Shown: positions 11,466 through 20,833, counted from the stretch's first letter. The stretch is 64,000 nucleotides of DNA from Corynebacterium oculi (GCF_001412105.1 NZ_LKST01000001.1:434001-498000); one strand, 5' to 3'. The notes: generated by a model not told the origin, from the sequence alone. Translations and numbers: made by a program.

Positions 11466-12676
11466 AACACAATTACCCCCACAATCGCCGCGTTGAGCAT
11501 GTTGGTGAGGAACCCGGCGAAGAGCGCGCGCAGCCCTAGTTCCGCGACGTCGGAACGCCGCTCCGGGCACAGCGCCCCGAAGGAGCCGATCTGAATGGCG
11601 ATGGAGGCCAGGTTGGCAAAGCCCGCCAGGGCAAAGGTGCTGAGCATGATCGCCTTGGCGCTCATGGTGTCCACGTGCTCGGAGAAGCTGGTGTAGCCCA
11701 CAAACTCGTTGAGGATGGTCTTTTGGCCGATGAAGTTGCCCACCAGGGAGGCCTCGTCCCAGGGCACGCCGATGGCCCAGGCCACGGGGCTAAAGAGGAT
11801 TCCAAAGAGCCCGTCGAGGGACCAGTTTTCCTGCCCAAAGAGGTGGCCGATGCCCCCGAGCGCGGCGGAGATCATGGCGATGAGTGCGATGAAGGCCACC
11901 AGCAGGCAGGCTACGGTCACGGCGATGCGCCCGCCGGAGAGCGCCCCGGCTCCGAGGGCGTCGATGAGGTTGCGGTTTTCGGTATCCCGAATGTCGCGCA
12001 CGTTGGCGCTGGCCACGGATTGTTCGGTTTCCGGCATGAGCCCCTTGGCCACGATGAGGGAGCCGGGGGCGTTCATGATGGAGGCGGCAAGCAGGTATTC
12101 CAGGGGCGCGCCCAGCAGGGAGTAGCCGATGAGGGTGGAGCCGGCCACGGAAGCGAAGCCGCCTGTCATGCAGGCGAAGAGTTCGGAGCGGGTGAGTTTG
12201 GGCAGCCAGGGTTTAATCACCAGGGGTGCCTCGGATTGTCCGAGAAAGATCACGGTGGAGGCCCACACGGATTCGAGCTTGGAGGTGCCCAGAATCTTGT
12301 TCAGCGCGGTGCCCACGATCTCCACGAACCATTGCAAGACGCGCAGGTAGTAGAGTGCGCCGATGATCGCACCCAGGAATACGATGATGGGCAGCACGTT
12401 GAGGGCAAAGACAAAGCCGCCCTCGGTGTCAAAGAGGGAGCCAAAGACAAAGCTGGTGCCCTCGTTGGTGAAGTCGATGAGTTTGGATATTCCGTTGGCG
12501 GTGGCCTTGAGGGCCTGGAACCCCGGTTCCCATTTGAGTACCAGGAGGGCGAAGATTGCCTGGAGGGCAAAGCCCACGCCCAGGGTGCGCCATTTAATAT
12601 CGCGGCGGCTGCTGGAAAAGGCCACGATGATGGCAAAGATGCAGGCAATGCCGATGAGCCCTTGAAAACGATCCAT
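11462..12676 (-). CDS. nupC: Concentrative nucleoside transporter (NupC/CNT family)
   Basis: This 404-residue, ~10-TM symporter imports nucleosides. Family hallmarks are visible: GGFASVAGSTLIGYSLLG, NEFVGYTSFSE, and the C-terminal GFANLASIAIQIGSFGAL before the last membrane helix. The N-terminus (MDRFQGLIGIACIFAIIVAF) begins with a TM as in CNT proteins. It lies 3 nt downstream of cdd on the same strand, with a GGGAGAATAG ribosome binding site at the end of cdd. The pair would import pyrimidine nucleosides and deaminate cytidine, matching the divergent deoA-deoC genes. Confidence 0.92.
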   Translation of the reverse strand: MDRFQGLIGIACIFAIIVAFSSSRRDIKWRTLGVGFALQAIFALLVLKWEPGFQALKATANGISKLIDFTNEGTSFVFGSLFDTEGGFVFALNVLPIIVFLGAIIGALYYLRVLQWFVEIVGTALNKILGTSKLESVWASTVIFLGQSEAPLVIKPWLPKLTRSELFACMTGGFASVAGSTLIGYSLLGAPLEYLLAASIMNAPGSLIVAKGLMPETEQSVASANVRDIRDTENRNLIDALGAGALSGGRIAVTVACLLVAFIALIAMISAALGGIGHLFGQENWSLDGLFGILFSPVAWAIGVPWDEASLVGNFIGQKTILNEFVGYTSFSEHVDTMSAKAIMLSTFALAGFANLASIAIQIGSFGALCPERRSDVAELGLRALFAGFLTNMLNAAIVGVIVF

Positions 12677-12679
12677 TTT

Positions 12680-13135
12680 CTATTCTCCCTGCGTGTGAGG
12701 GGCGGAAGTTAAGGCCTCGGGGCCAAAGGAGTGGGGCAAAATCTCTGCAAAGGACACGGTGATGGGTTCCCCGGAGGCGTCCTCCACGATCACGTGGTGG
12801 CAGTGGAACTCGCGCAGCACCTGGCGGCAGGCGCCGCAGGGCCAGCAGGGAGCGGCGCGCAGGCCCACCACCGCCACGGCCTCGATGGTCGGGGGCGTAG
12901 CCCCTTCGGGTCGGTCAGAACCGGCGACCATACTGGTGACGGCGTTGCGTTCGGCGCAGATGGCCTCGCCATAGGCGGCGTTTTCCACGTTGCAGCCGGA
13001 AACGATCTGCCCCTGGGCGGTGAGCACCGCCGCGCCCACGGGGAAGCGGCTGTAGGGCACCCAGGCGCGGTGGGCAACGTCGCGCGCGGCGTCGAGGAGC
13101 CGCCGGGCGGTATCGAGGGAGGGCGGGGGAGTCAT
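12680..13135 (-). CDS. cdd: Cytidine deaminase
   Basis: Cytidine deaminase hydrolyses cytidine and deoxycytidine to uridine and deoxyuridine. The product has 151 residues. The zinc motif is complete: CNVENAAYGEAICAERNA (Cys-Ala-Glu) and PCWPCGACRQVL (PCxxC). The ATG at 13135 is preceded by AGGAG at proper spacing; an upstream in-frame ATG at 13177 lacks one. First gene of the cdd-nupC pair, divergent from deoA. Confidence 0.93.
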   Translation of the reverse strand: MTPPPSLDTARRLLDAARDVAHRAWVPYSRFPVGAAVLTAQGQIVSGCNVENAAYGEAICAERNAVTSMVAGSDRPEGATPPTIEAVAVVGLRAAPCWPCGACRQVLREFHCHHVIVEDASGEPITVSFAEILPHSFGPEALTSAPHTQGE

Positions 13136-13296
13136 GGAGTCTCCTGGGATATCAGGGCGTGAGGCCATAAAAGACAAGGATTACGTTTTGATAAAGATGA
13201 TAAACTTCAGTACGGAAACCGGCCAACTTAATCCGAGCCATACCGCATGAGGGAATATCGGCACGGTAAATACGAGCGAAGGGGCCAGGCATAACC

Positions 13297-14586
13297 ATGA
13301 GCAGCACCGAGCAGTTTGACGTGGTGGACATTATCCGAGCCAAGCGCGATGGCGGCGAGTGGGAGGAGGCCCAGATCGCCTGGGTGGTGGATGCCTATAC
13401 GCGCGGGGTAGTGGCCGAGGAGCAGATGGCGGCTCTGGCAATGGCGATCTTCCTGCGCGGAATGAACCGCCGCGAGATCGCGCAGTGGACGCGCGCGATG
13501 ATCGCCAGTGGCAGCACCCTTGACCTGGGAACCTTGACCAAGAGGACCGTCGATAAGCATTCCACGGGCGGGGTGGGCGATAAGGTGACGCTGCCGCTGG
13601 GGCCGCTGGTGGCGAGCTTTGGGGTGGCCGTGCCGCAGCTCTCCGGGCGCGGGCTGGGGCACACCGGCGGCACCCTGGATAAGTTGGAGGCCATTGCTGG
13701 CTGGTCGCCGGAGATGAGCACCGGGCGCATGCGGGAGATTCTGGAGGACGTGGGTGCCGTGGTGGCCGCGGCTAGCGCCGATCTTGCCCCGGCGGACAGG
13801 AAACTGTACGCCCTGCGGGACGTCACGGCCACCGTGGACTGCATACCCTTGATCGCCAGTTCCATCATGAGCAAGAAGATCGCGGAGGGCACCTCCGGGC
13901 TGGTGCTGGACGTGAAGGTGGGTTCCGGGGCCTTCATGCGCGAGGTGGACTCCGCGCGGGAACTCGCGCGCACGATGGTAGACCTCGGAACGAACGCGGG
14001 CGTGGCCACGCGCGCCCTGCTCACGGACATGGAGGTGCCCCTGGGGCGCACCATCGGCAACGCCCTGGAGGTGCGCGAGGCCGTGGAGGTGCTGAGCGGC
14101 GGTGGGCCGGTGGACGTGCGCGAACTCACCTGCACCCTGGCCCGCGCCATGCTGGAGATTGCGGGCGTGCCCGAGGCCGACGTGGAAGCAGCCCTCGATG
14201 GCGGCCGGGCGATGGACACCTGGCGGCGCATGGTGATCGCCCAGGGCGGGGACCCCGAGGCCCCGCTGCCCACCGCCCGTCACACGCACGAGGTGCGCGC
14301 GGAGCACGAGGGATACGTGGATAGGCTCGATGCCTTGGCCCTGGGCGTGGGTTCCTGGCGGCTGGGCGCGGGGCGTGCCCGCAAGGAGGACGCGGTGCAG
14401 GCCGGGGCGGGCATAGAATTGCACGTGGACTACGGGCAGCGGGTGGTGCCGGGGCAGCCGATTGCGACGCTGCACACCGACACCCCGGAGCGCCTGGATC
14501 GCGCCCTGGAGTCCATCACCCCCGGTATCCGCATCGGGGAGGAACCACCTGCGCCGCGCACGCTCGTGCATGACGTTATTTCTTAA
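13297..14586 (+). CDS. deoA: Thymidine phosphorylase
   Basis: This 429-residue pyrimidine phosphorylase of the DeoA/Pdp family cleaves thymidine or deoxyuridine to the base plus deoxyribose-1-phosphate. Diagnostic segments are KHSTGGVGDKVTLPLGPLVA (phosphate binding), GRGLGHTGGTLDKLEAIAG, and the C-terminal SWRLGAGRARKEDAVQAGAG. The ATG at 13297 follows GAAGGGGCCAGG. deoC begins 21 nt after the stop. With cdd, nupC, deoC and deoD nearby, the block is a complete nucleoside salvage unit. Whether the substrate is thymidine only or pyrimidines generally cannot be read from sequence. Confidence 0.93.
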   Translation: MSSTEQFDVVDIIRAKRDGGEWEEAQIAWVVDAYTRGVVAEEQMAALAMAIFLRGMNRREIAQWTRAMIASGSTLDLGTLTKRTVDKHSTGGVGDKVTLPLGPLVASFGVAVPQLSGRGLGHTGGTLDKLEAIAGWSPEMSTGRMREILEDVGAVVAAASADLAPADRKLYALRDVTATVDCIPLIASSIMSKKIAEGTSGLVLDVKVGSGAFMREVDSARELARTMVDLGTNAGVATRALLTDMEVPLGRTIGNALEVREAVEVLSGGGPVDVRELTCTLARAMLEIAGVPEADVEAALDGGRAMDTWRRMVIAQGGDPEAPLPTARHTHEVRAEHEGYVDRLDALALGVGSWRLGAGRARKEDAVQAGAGIELHVDYGQRVVPGQPIATLHTDTPERLDRALESITPGIRIGEEPPAPRTLVHDVIS

Positions 14587-14607
14587 AACCATCAGGAGGA
14601 CACCCCT

Positions 14608-15249
14608 ATGAGCACCATCGCCCGCATGATCGACCACACCCTGCTCAAGCCCGAGGCCACGGCGCAGGACGTCGCGGAACTTATTACCGAGGCCGCAGAC
14701 CTCGGCTGCTACTCCGTGTGCGTTTCTCCCTCGCACCTGCCGCTGGCCGCCGACCTCCCCGAGGGCCTGCACCTGGCGGTGGTGTGCGGCTTCCCCTCCG
14801 GGGCGCACCACAGTTCCGTCAAGGCCGCCGAGGCCGCCCTGGCCGCCGCTCACGGGGCCGAGGAGATCGACATGGTGATCAACGTCGCCGCCGCTAGGGA
14901 AAACAATGCGCAGGCGGTAGAGGATGATATTCGCGCGGTGCGCCAGGCCGTCCCCGGTGTGGTGCTCAAGGTGATTATTGAGGCCGCCGCGCTCAGCGAC
15001 GAGCAGATCGTGCTGGCCTGCCGCGCCGCCGAGGCCGCCGGGGCGGACTTTGTAAAGAACTCCACCGGATTCCACCCGGCGGGCGGGGCCACGCAGCACG
15101 CCGTACGCCTCATGCGACAGACGGTGGGCGATCGTTTAGGGGTCAAGGCCTCCGGGGGTATCCGCGACGCCGCCACCGCCCGCGCCATGATCGAGGCCGG
15201 GGCCACGCGCCTGGGCTGCTCGTCGAGCCGTGCCGTGGTGGAGGGGTAG
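14608..15249 (+). CDS. deoC: Deoxyribose-phosphate aldolase
   Basis: DeoC splits 2-deoxyribose-5-phosphate into acetaldehyde and glyceraldehyde-3-phosphate. The product has 213 residues and starts [17 protein letters not shown]. The Schiff-base lysine is in [10 protein letters not shown] and the second active-site lysine in [19 protein letters not shown] precedes the ATG. It follows deoA closely and its stop lies 5 nt before the likely GTG start of the phosphosugar mutase, so the three genes look co-transcribed. Confidence 0.95.
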   Translation: MSTIARMIDHTLLKPEATAQDVAELITEAADLGCYSVCVSPSHLPLAADLPEGLHLAVVCGFPSGAHHSSVKAAEAALAAAHGAEEIDMVINVAAARENNAQAVEDDIRAVRQAVPGVVLKVIIEAAALSDEQIVLACRAAEAAGADFVKNSTGFHPAGGATQHAVRLMRQTVGDRLGVKASGGIRDAATARAMIEAGATRLGCSSSRAVVEG

Positions 15250-15253
15250 GGGA

Positions 15254-16984
15254 GTGTCCGCGCAGCGGGAACCCGGCGCAGAGACCCTAGCCCGCGCCCG
15301 CCACTGGCGCGATCACGATCCCGACCCGCGCACCAGGGCGGAGATAGATGCGCTCATCGCTCGGTGTGACCCGGAGCTGGAGCAGCGCTTCGCCGGGCCG
15401 CTGACCTTTGGCACCGCCGGCCTGCGCGGTCGGCTCGGCGCGGGGGAAAGCCGCATGAACCTGGCCACCGTGATCCGCGCGAGCCGGGGCCTGGGCCGTT
15501 GGCTGAGCGCGCGCGGGGAGCGCGAGGGCTGGGGGACGCGCCCCCGCGTGGCGGTGGGCTGCGACGCCCGCCACGGCTCCCGCGAGTTTCACCGCGCGGC
15601 GGCGGAGGTGCTGGCCGCCGCCGGGTGCGAGGTGCTGTTTTTACCAGAGCAACTGCCTACCCCCGTGACGGCCTTCGCGGTGCGGCAGCTGGGCTGCGAG
15701 GCGGGCGTGATGGTCACCGCCTCGCACAATCCCCCGCAGGATAACGGCTACAAGGTGTACCTGGGCGGACGCGCGGTGCCTACCGACGCCGCCCGGGGCG
15801 TCCAACTCATTTCCCCCGATGACCGCGAGATCGCCGCCGCGATCGAGGCCGCCGAGCCCGCCGACGAGGTGCCGCGCTTTGCCCCTGCGGAAGATGAGGA
15901 GAGCGAATACCTGGTGCCGGTGGGGGAGGAAATCGTGGCGGCCTATGTGCGCGCGGTGCTAGACGGGGCGTCGATAAGCGAACGCCCCGCGCCCTGCGAC
16001 CTGCCCATCGTGGTGACCGCACTGCACGGGGTGGGTGGGGAGACGCTCGTGCGCGTGCTGCGCGAGGCGGGCTTTAGCGCGGTGACCCCGGTGGCGGAGC
16101 AGCAGCGGCCCGACCCGGACTTTCCCACCGTGGCCTTCCCCAATCCGGAGGAGCCCGGAGCCCTTGACCTGGCCTATGCCACCGCCGAGGCCACCGGCGC
16201 GCGGCTGATCCTGGCTTTAGACCCGGACGCGGATCGGTGCGCGGTGGCGATCCCGGCGGGTGGGGCGGACGAGGACAGCGGAACCCGTTGGGAGCAACTC
16301 AGCGGGGATCGCGTGGGCGCGCTGCTGGGGGAGGAGGCCGCCCGCTGCGCCGCAGGGGAGGGAGTGCTGGCCTGTTCCATCGTGAGTTCGAGGCTTCTGG
16401 AGCGCATCGCGCGGCGGCATGGGCTGGGTTTTGAGCCCACGCTCACCGGCTTCAAGTGGATCGGCCGGGTGCCGGGGTTGGTATTTGGGTATGAGGAGGC
16501 CATTGGTTATTGCCCCGATCCCTGGGCGGTGCGGGACAAGGACGGCATTGCCGCCTGCCTGCGCGTGGCCCTATTGGCGGCGCGCTGCGAGGCGCACGGC
16601 GAGGATCTGCGGGAATACGGTAGGCGCATCGACGCCACCTATGGCGTGTACCTCACCCGCCCGCTCACGGTGCGCATGGATTCCCCGGAACAGGCCACGG
16701 CGGCGGTGGAACGCTTTATGTCCGCCCCGCCGGACTCCCTGGGCGGAATCACGGTCACCGCCACCCATGACCTCGGCGCGGGGTACCGGGGCCTGCCCGC
16801 TACCCCAGGTGCGGTGTTATTCACGCAGGCCGATGATCGGGTGATCCTGCGTCCCTCCGGCACGGAACCCAAGCTCAAGTGCTACGTGGAGGTGATCGCC
16901 CAGGATCGCGCCGAGGCGCAGGCGCGCATGGCGGCGCTCCTCGATGATCTAGAGGCGGCACTGGGGTTCATCTCATTGAACTAG
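15254..16984 (+). CDS. Phosphoglucomutase/phosphomannomutase (likely phosphopentomutase role)
   Basis: This 576-residue alpha-D-phosphohexomutase superfamily enzyme has the phosphoserine loop VTASHNPPQDNGYKVY, the metal loop LDPDADRCAVAI, the sugar-binding GYEEAIGY and the C-terminal phosphate site SGTEPKLKCYVE. The N-terminal FGTAGLRGRLGAGESRMN is typical of the PMM/PGM type that acts on glucose-, mannose- or pentose-phosphates. Placement behind deoA-deoC suggests interconversion of (deoxy)ribose-1- and -5-phosphate, which is inference. GTG 15254 is preferred over an ATG at 15230 inside deoC. It converges with deoD, with 12 nt of overlap if the frameshifted deoD reading frame is used. Confidence 0.87.
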   Translation: MSAQREPGAETLARARHWRDHDPDPRTRAEIDALIARCDPELEQRFAGPLTFGTAGLRGRLGAGESRMNLATVIRASRGLGRWLSARGEREGWGTRPRVAVGCDARHGSREFHRAAAEVLAAAGCEVLFLPEQLPTPVTAFAVRQLGCEAGVMVTASHNPPQDNGYKVYLGGRAVPTDAARGVQLISPDDREIAAAIEAAEPADEVPRFAPAEDEESEYLVPVGEEIVAAYVRAVLDGASISERPAPCDLPIVVTALHGVGGETLVRVLREAGFSAVTPVAEQQRPDPDFPTVAFPNPEEPGALDLAYATAEATGARLILALDPDADRCAVAIPAGGADEDSGTRWEQLSGDRVGALLGEEAARCAAGEGVLACSIVSSRLLERIARRHGLGFEPTLTGFKWIGRVPGLVFGYEEAIGYCPDPWAVRDKDGIAACLRVALLAARCEAHGEDLREYGRRIDATYGVYLTRPLTVRMDSPEQATAAVERFMSAPPDSLGGITVTATHDLGAGYRGLPATPGAVLFTQADDRVILRPSGTEPKLKCYVEVIAQDRAEAQARMAALLDDLEAALGFISLN

Positions 16985-17019
16985 GCCGGGGTTCGTCGCC
17001 CCGTGCCTATACCGCCTGT

Positions 17020-17743
17020 TTAGACCGCCACCAGCGGCAGGGCCAGCTCCATCATGGAGGTAAAGGCGGTTTGGCGTTCCTCCGGGGGTGGTGGAGGCCC
17101 CGGTGAGAATGTTATCGGAGACGGTAAACACGCCCAGGGCCTCCACCCCGGCGCGGGCCGCCACGGCGTAGAGCCCCGCGGACTCCATTTCCACGCCCAA
17201 CACCCCCATGCGGGACCATCGCTCCACGGCGGTGTCATCATCGCCATAGAAGGTATCGCTGGAGAGGATATTGCCCACGTGCGTGGTGATCCCCTTCCTG
17301 GCGGCCTCCTCCTGGATCGCGGAGAGCAGCCGCCAGGACGCGATGGGCGCGAAGGTACCGGGCACCTTGTACTGTTCCAGGAAGCGGGAGTCCGTGCAGG
17401 CCCCCTGGGCCACGATGATCTCGTAGGTATCCAGGTGCTTTTGTAGCGCCCCGCAGGAGCCCACGCGAATGAGCCTCGTGGCCCCGAAGAAGTGGATCAG
17501 CTCGTAGGCGTAGAGGGAGATGGAGGGGATTCCCATGCCGGAACCCATCACGGAGACCTCCAGGCCCCGATAGGTGCCGGTGTAGCCGAGCATGTTGCGC
17601 ACGGAATTGAACTGCACCACATCTTTGAGGTAGGTCTCCGCGATGAACTTGGCGCGCAGCGGATCGCCGGGCAGCAGCACCGTTTCCGCGATGGGTGCGC
17701 CGTGGGGTTGGATATGCGGGGTGGAGGCGGTGGTGGCGGGCAT
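17020..17743 (-). pseudogene. deoD: Purine nucleoside phosphorylase DeoD, frameshifted near the 3' end
   Basis: DeoD phosphorolyses purine (deoxy)nucleosides. The protein is canonical from MPATTASTPHIQ through PGDPLRAKFIAE, GSGMGIPSISLYAYEL, RVGSCGALQ, GVEMESAGLYAVAA and the catalytic-Asp segment FTVSDNILTGAS. Right after this the frame slips at a run of five C (GGGGG on the + strand, 17084-17088). As written it ends in a nonsense tail to 16973. With four C the sequence continues PEERQTAFTSMMELALPL to 17020, the normal DeoD C-terminus. It is either a sequencing overcall or a genuine +1 frameshift that alters the last ~25 residues. Confidence 0.85.
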
Positions 17744-17861
17744 GGTTTTCCTTCAAGGCTGGGGGTAGGAGTACTGGGGGAACGAGTAGATGCCATCGAG
17801 GTTACCGCCGTCCCTCGGGCGTTGGGCCCTGCACCTCGGGGCCTGGCTAGACTGCTAGATC

Positions 17862-18362
17862 ATGGAGCTGATGATCGGAAGGGTAATCAAGTCCCACGGA
17901 ATCCGGGGTGAGGTCTCCGTGGAGGCCACCACGGACGAGCCGGAGGAGCGCTTTGCCGTGGGGCAGGTGCTCACCGGGAGGCAGAATAAGAAGGATCGGG
18001 AACTCACGGTCAGCGCTATGCGCCCGCACAAGGGGCGGCTGCTGCTGACCTTCGAGGAGGTGCCGGATCGCACGGCGGCAGATTCCCTGCGCGGGATGCA
18101 GTTCTTTGCCGAGCCCCGCGAGGGCGGCGATGACGAGGGCTTTTATGATCACGAGCTGGAGGGGCTGCGTGTGCTGCACTCCGGTGAGGAGATCGGCACC
18201 GTCACGGGGATTATGCACGGGCCGCACCGCAATCTCCTGGAGGTCACCCTGGAGTCCGGGAAGGAGGCCCTGGTGCCCTTCGTGGAGGAGATCGTGCCCG
18301 AGGTGGATCTGGAGGCCGGCACGGTGACCATCACCCCGCCCGAGGGGTTGCTGGAACTCTAA
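17862..18362 (+). CDS. rimM: 16S rRNA processing protein RimM
   Basis: RimM assists 30S head maturation and binds S19. The product has 166 residues: an N-terminal RimM domain (MELMIGRVIKSHGIRGEVSV) and a C-terminal PRC-barrel (GVLHGPHRN-like region GIMHGPHRNLLEV, then LVPFVEEIVPEVDLEAGTVT). The stop and the trmD start share a base (TAATG), so the two are coupled, as in most bacteria. Confidence 0.95.
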   Translation: MELMIGRVIKSHGIRGEVSVEATTDEPEERFAVGQVLTGRQNKKDRELTVSAMRPHKGRLLLTFEEVPDRTAADSLRGMQFFAEPREGGDDEGFYDHELEGLRVLHSGEEIGTVTGIMHGPHRNLLEVTLESGKEALVPFVEEIVPEVDLEAGTVTITPPEGLLEL

Positions 18363-19213
18363 TGCGCCTAGACGTCATCACGATCTTTCCCGAGTACCTT
18401 GACCCTCTGCGTCACGCGCTGCTGGGCAAGGCCATCGAGCAGGGCCGCCTGGAGGTGGGGGTGCATGACCTGCGCGCCTGGGCCACGGACGGGCACAAGT
18501 CCGTGGATTCCTCCCCGGCAGGCGGCGGGCCCGGCATGGTGATGAAGCCCCAGGTGTGGGGTCCCGCGCTTGACGACGTCGCCACCGGAACCGCCGCCAC
18601 CCCCGCCCTTGAAAGCGCGCTGCCTCACCTGGATCGCGCCCGCCACGACGAGTTGGAGGGCGTGGCCGAGCACCACTACGCCGAGCGCGAGGAGGACAGC
18701 GACCTGCCGCTGTTGCTCGTGCCCACCCCCGCCGGAAAGCCGTTCACGCAGGCGGACGCGCGCGCCTGGTCGCACGAGGAGCACATCGTTTTTGCCTGCG
18801 GGCGCTACGAGGGGATTGACCAGCGCGTGCTGCTGGATGCCGCCCGCCGCTACCGCGTGCGCGAGGTATCCATCGGGGATTACGTGCTCATCGGCGGGGA
18901 GGTGGCGGCCCTGGTGATCGCGGAGGCGATCGTGCGGCTGATTCCCGGGGTGCTGGGAAATAGGCGCAGCCACGAGGAGGATAGTTTCTCCGAGGGGCTC
19001 CTGGAGGGGCCGTGTTACACCAAGCCCCGCCGGTGGCGGGATTTAGAGATACCGGAGGTGCTGTTCTCGGGGGATCATGCGCGGGTGGATCGGTGGCGGC
19101 GGGAGCAATCCCTGCTGCGCACCCTGACCGTGCGCCCGGAGCTTCTCGACGCCGCGGAGCTGAGTGCGGAGGATCGCGCTTTCCTGGCGGAACGGGGGTG
19201 GAAGGGTGCGTGA
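18362..19213 (+). CDS. trmD: tRNA (guanine37-N1)-methyltransferase
   Basis: TrmD methylates G37 of tRNAs to prevent +1 frameshifting. This 283-residue SPOUT enzyme has the knot-forming motifs SPAGGGPGMVMKPQ, FACGRYEGIDQRV and SIGDYVLIGGEVAALVIAEA followed by RLIPGVLGN. There is a moderate insertion after the first motif (residues ~60-115), common in actinobacterial TrmD. It overlaps rimM by one base and the next small gene by 8 nt. rplS, its usual downstream partner, lies about 9 kb away in this genome. Confidence 0.96.
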   Translation: MRLDVITIFPEYLDPLRHALLGKAIEQGRLEVGVHDLRAWATDGHKSVDSSPAGGGPGMVMKPQVWGPALDDVATGTAATPALESALPHLDRARHDELEGVAEHHYAEREEDSDLPLLLVPTPAGKPFTQADARAWSHEEHIVFACGRYEGIDQRVLLDAARRYRVREVSIGDYVLIGGEVAALVIAEAIVRLIPGVLGNRRSHEEDSFSEGLLEGPCYTKPRRWRDLEIPEVLFSGDHARVDRWRREQSLLRTLTVRPELLDAAELSAEDRAFLAERGWKGA

Positions 19214-19667
19214 CATCGCCACCGATCTTCAGGCGCTCCTGCTGCCCGCGCAGTGGCGGCGGTGTGAATCCGCGCTGCCGGAGGAACTAGAACGGCGCGG
19301 TTATGCGGTATCCGGGCTGTGGGCGCAGGAGGTGGATCTGACCTGCGAGCCGGATAACATGCTGGCCACCCAGTACGCCCAGGTAGAGGGGCGCCCACCG
19401 ATCGCGGAGGTGCTGCACCACATCGTCATCAACGGGAGCAGCGACCTCGACCTGCGCGCGGCCACCGCCGCCGTGGTGGCCTGCCTGCCGGAGGGCACGT
19501 ACTGGTACGGCACCTCCTCAACGGGCACCTTAGCTCTGGCGAGGTTGCCGCGTGTGCGTGGCAGCACCCTCGGGAGCCACGGCATAGGAGTTGAGCACGG
19601 CGGCGGCGTGCTCGGCGTCCGTGCAACTCACCTCGACCATGCCTCCGGTTTTGGTATGCACCCGTAG
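19206..19667 (+). CDS. Hypothetical protein overlapping trmD
   Basis: From a GTG at 19206, overlapping the trmD stop by 8 nt, the frame encodes 153 residues. Residues 1 to ~115 look like a real soluble protein (DIATDLQALLLPAQWRRCE, EVLHHIVINGSSDLDLRAAT, GTYWYGTSSTGTLAL). The last ~45 residues (HGIGVEHGGGVLGV) are low in credibility. They lie antisense to the 3' end of the DUF1648 gene, with a 138-nt tail-to-tail overlap. A lost stop codon or frameshift near 19540 is possible. No family is recognised. Confidence 0.6.
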   Translation: MRDIATDLQALLLPAQWRRCESALPEELERRGYAVSGLWAQEVDLTCEPDNMLATQYAQVEGRPPIAEVLHHIVINGSSDLDLRAATAAVVACLPEGTYWYGTSSTGTLALARLPRVRGSTLGSHGIGVEHGGGVLGVRATHLDHASGFGMHP

Positions 19668-20477
19668 TCCGGTGCCACCCCGCAGCATGAGGGCGCGCCC
19701 GCGCGAGGAGATGCGCCAGCCCCAGCCACCCCAGTCGGCGGGGTTGAGGCGAGCAACCTCGGCGTGCTTTATCTCTTCGGGGGCAATGGTCAAGCGCGGC
19801 CAACCCACCAGGGAGCGAACGGTCAGGCCGTGGGAATCGGCGCGCACCTGCCAGGCGGCGGTGCTCAGGGTGATGAGGAACATCACCAGCCCGGCGGGCA
19901 GGGGCCACGGTTCCAAGAGCACCCCGCACAGGAGCACGGTGGCGGTGCCAAGACCCAGGAGAACGATCAGCGGCAGAGGCAGGGAGGTCGTGCCGATCCA
20001 GGTGGCGGCCCCGCCGGCGGGAATCTCTAGCGCGCCGGGAACCATCGGGGCGGTTGAGTACGGCGGCAGAGGCCGGGCGATCGCGGCGATGAGTGCCCCG
20101 CTCGTTATTGCGCCACCCAGGAGAATAAGGATCGGGGTGGCGGTGAGGGAAGAACCCACAGGGAGGAGCAGAAGCATGAGCGTGGTTCCCGAGACGAGGA
20201 AGCAGCAAAAGGCGGCGCTCCCGGCGTGAAAACGGGCCGCGAAACCATAGGCCAGCCCGCGCCGGGCGAGCCAGCAGAACAGCCCCAGGAGCGCGATCAC
20301 CAGGCCGGTAGAGAGGAACCAGAGCGTCCACGGGGAGGCAAAACCATCGGGGGTGGCGCCGGAGAAGTGCACGGCGAGGGGGTTGGGGGCCTCACCGAGG
20401 AGGAGAAACGACCACAGCAGCAGGGCGGCGCTGATGAGGCCGGTGGGTAGGGCGGTGCTGAGCAGAAAACGAGTCAT
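19530..20477 (-). CDS. DUF1648-like multi-TM membrane protein
   Basis: This 315-residue membrane protein has about six hydrophobic segments. The first TM is followed by PNPLAVHFSGATPDGFAS, which resembles the DUF1648 signature. The C-terminal ~90 residues are soluble and may form a small PH-like domain (LTVRSLVGWPRLTIAPEEI). The start overlaps the stop of the GntR regulator (ATGA), so the two are coupled. GntR (YtrA-type) plus DUF1648 pairs are a recurring arrangement, often linked to envelope stress or export, but the precise role is unknown. Confidence 0.75.
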   Translation of the reverse strand: MTRFLLSTALPTGLISAALLLWSFLLLGEAPNPLAVHFSGATPDGFASPWTLWFLSTGLVIALLGLFCWLARRGLAYGFAARFHAGSAAFCCFLVSGTTLMLLLLPVGSSLTATPILILLGGAITSGALIAAIARPLPPYSTAPMVPGALEIPAGGAATWIGTTSLPLPLIVLLGLGTATVLLCGVLLEPWPLPAGLVMFLITLSTAAWQVRADSHGLTVRSLVGWPRLTIAPEEIKHAEVARLNPADWGGWGWRISSRGRALMLRGGTGLRVHTKTGGMVEVSCTDAEHAAAVLNSYAVAPEGAATHTRQPRQS

Positions 20478-20833
20478 TGCAGACCTCCTTGGGAAAGTAG
20501 CTTGGTTACGTCAGCGAGGGAGAGGCGGTGACGCTGGGCGGCGTCGATAAGCGCCTGGACGCTGCGCTGTACCTCCTGGTCGGTGGCGGGTTCGGGTGGG
20601 GCGAGCGCCACGGCGCCGCGCCCGCGACGCAGTTCCACCAGCCCGCGATCGCGCAGCAGGCGGTAGGCCTGGAGCACGGTGTTGCGGTTGAGGCTCAGGG
20701 AGGCGGCTAGTTCCGTGGCGGCGGGGAGGCGCTGCCCGGGCGTGACGGGCCCCTTGCGGATCTGGCGCTCAATCTGCGCCGCGATCTGCTCGTAGATGGG
20801 CTGGGGGTCCTGGGGATCAATAAGAACTAGCAC
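20474..20833 (-). CDS. GntR family (YtrA-type) transcriptional regulator
   Basis: This short 119-residue repressor has a GntR winged helix (PIYEQIAAQIERQIRKG, LPAATELAASLSLNRNTVLQ, AYRLLRDRGLVELRRGRG) followed by only a ~40-residue helical tail, the YtrA layout. No ATG suits. GTG 20833 is the likeliest start, with GTG 20851 as alternative. The start codon region itself carries tandem ACTAG palindromes, so the protein probably represses its own transcription. It is coupled to the membrane gene downstream. Confidence 0.82.
   Translation of the reverse strand: MLVLIDPQDPQPIYEQIAAQIERQIRKGPVTPGQRLPAATELAASLSLNRNTVLQAYRLLRDRGLVELRRGRGAVALAPPEPATDQEVQRSVQALIDAAQRHRLSLADVTKLLSQGGLQ

Noticed and set aside
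13228..15099. Long antisense frame opposite deoA and deoC
   Set aside because: It mirrors codon bias of the sense genes and has no recognisable domain or ribosome binding site.
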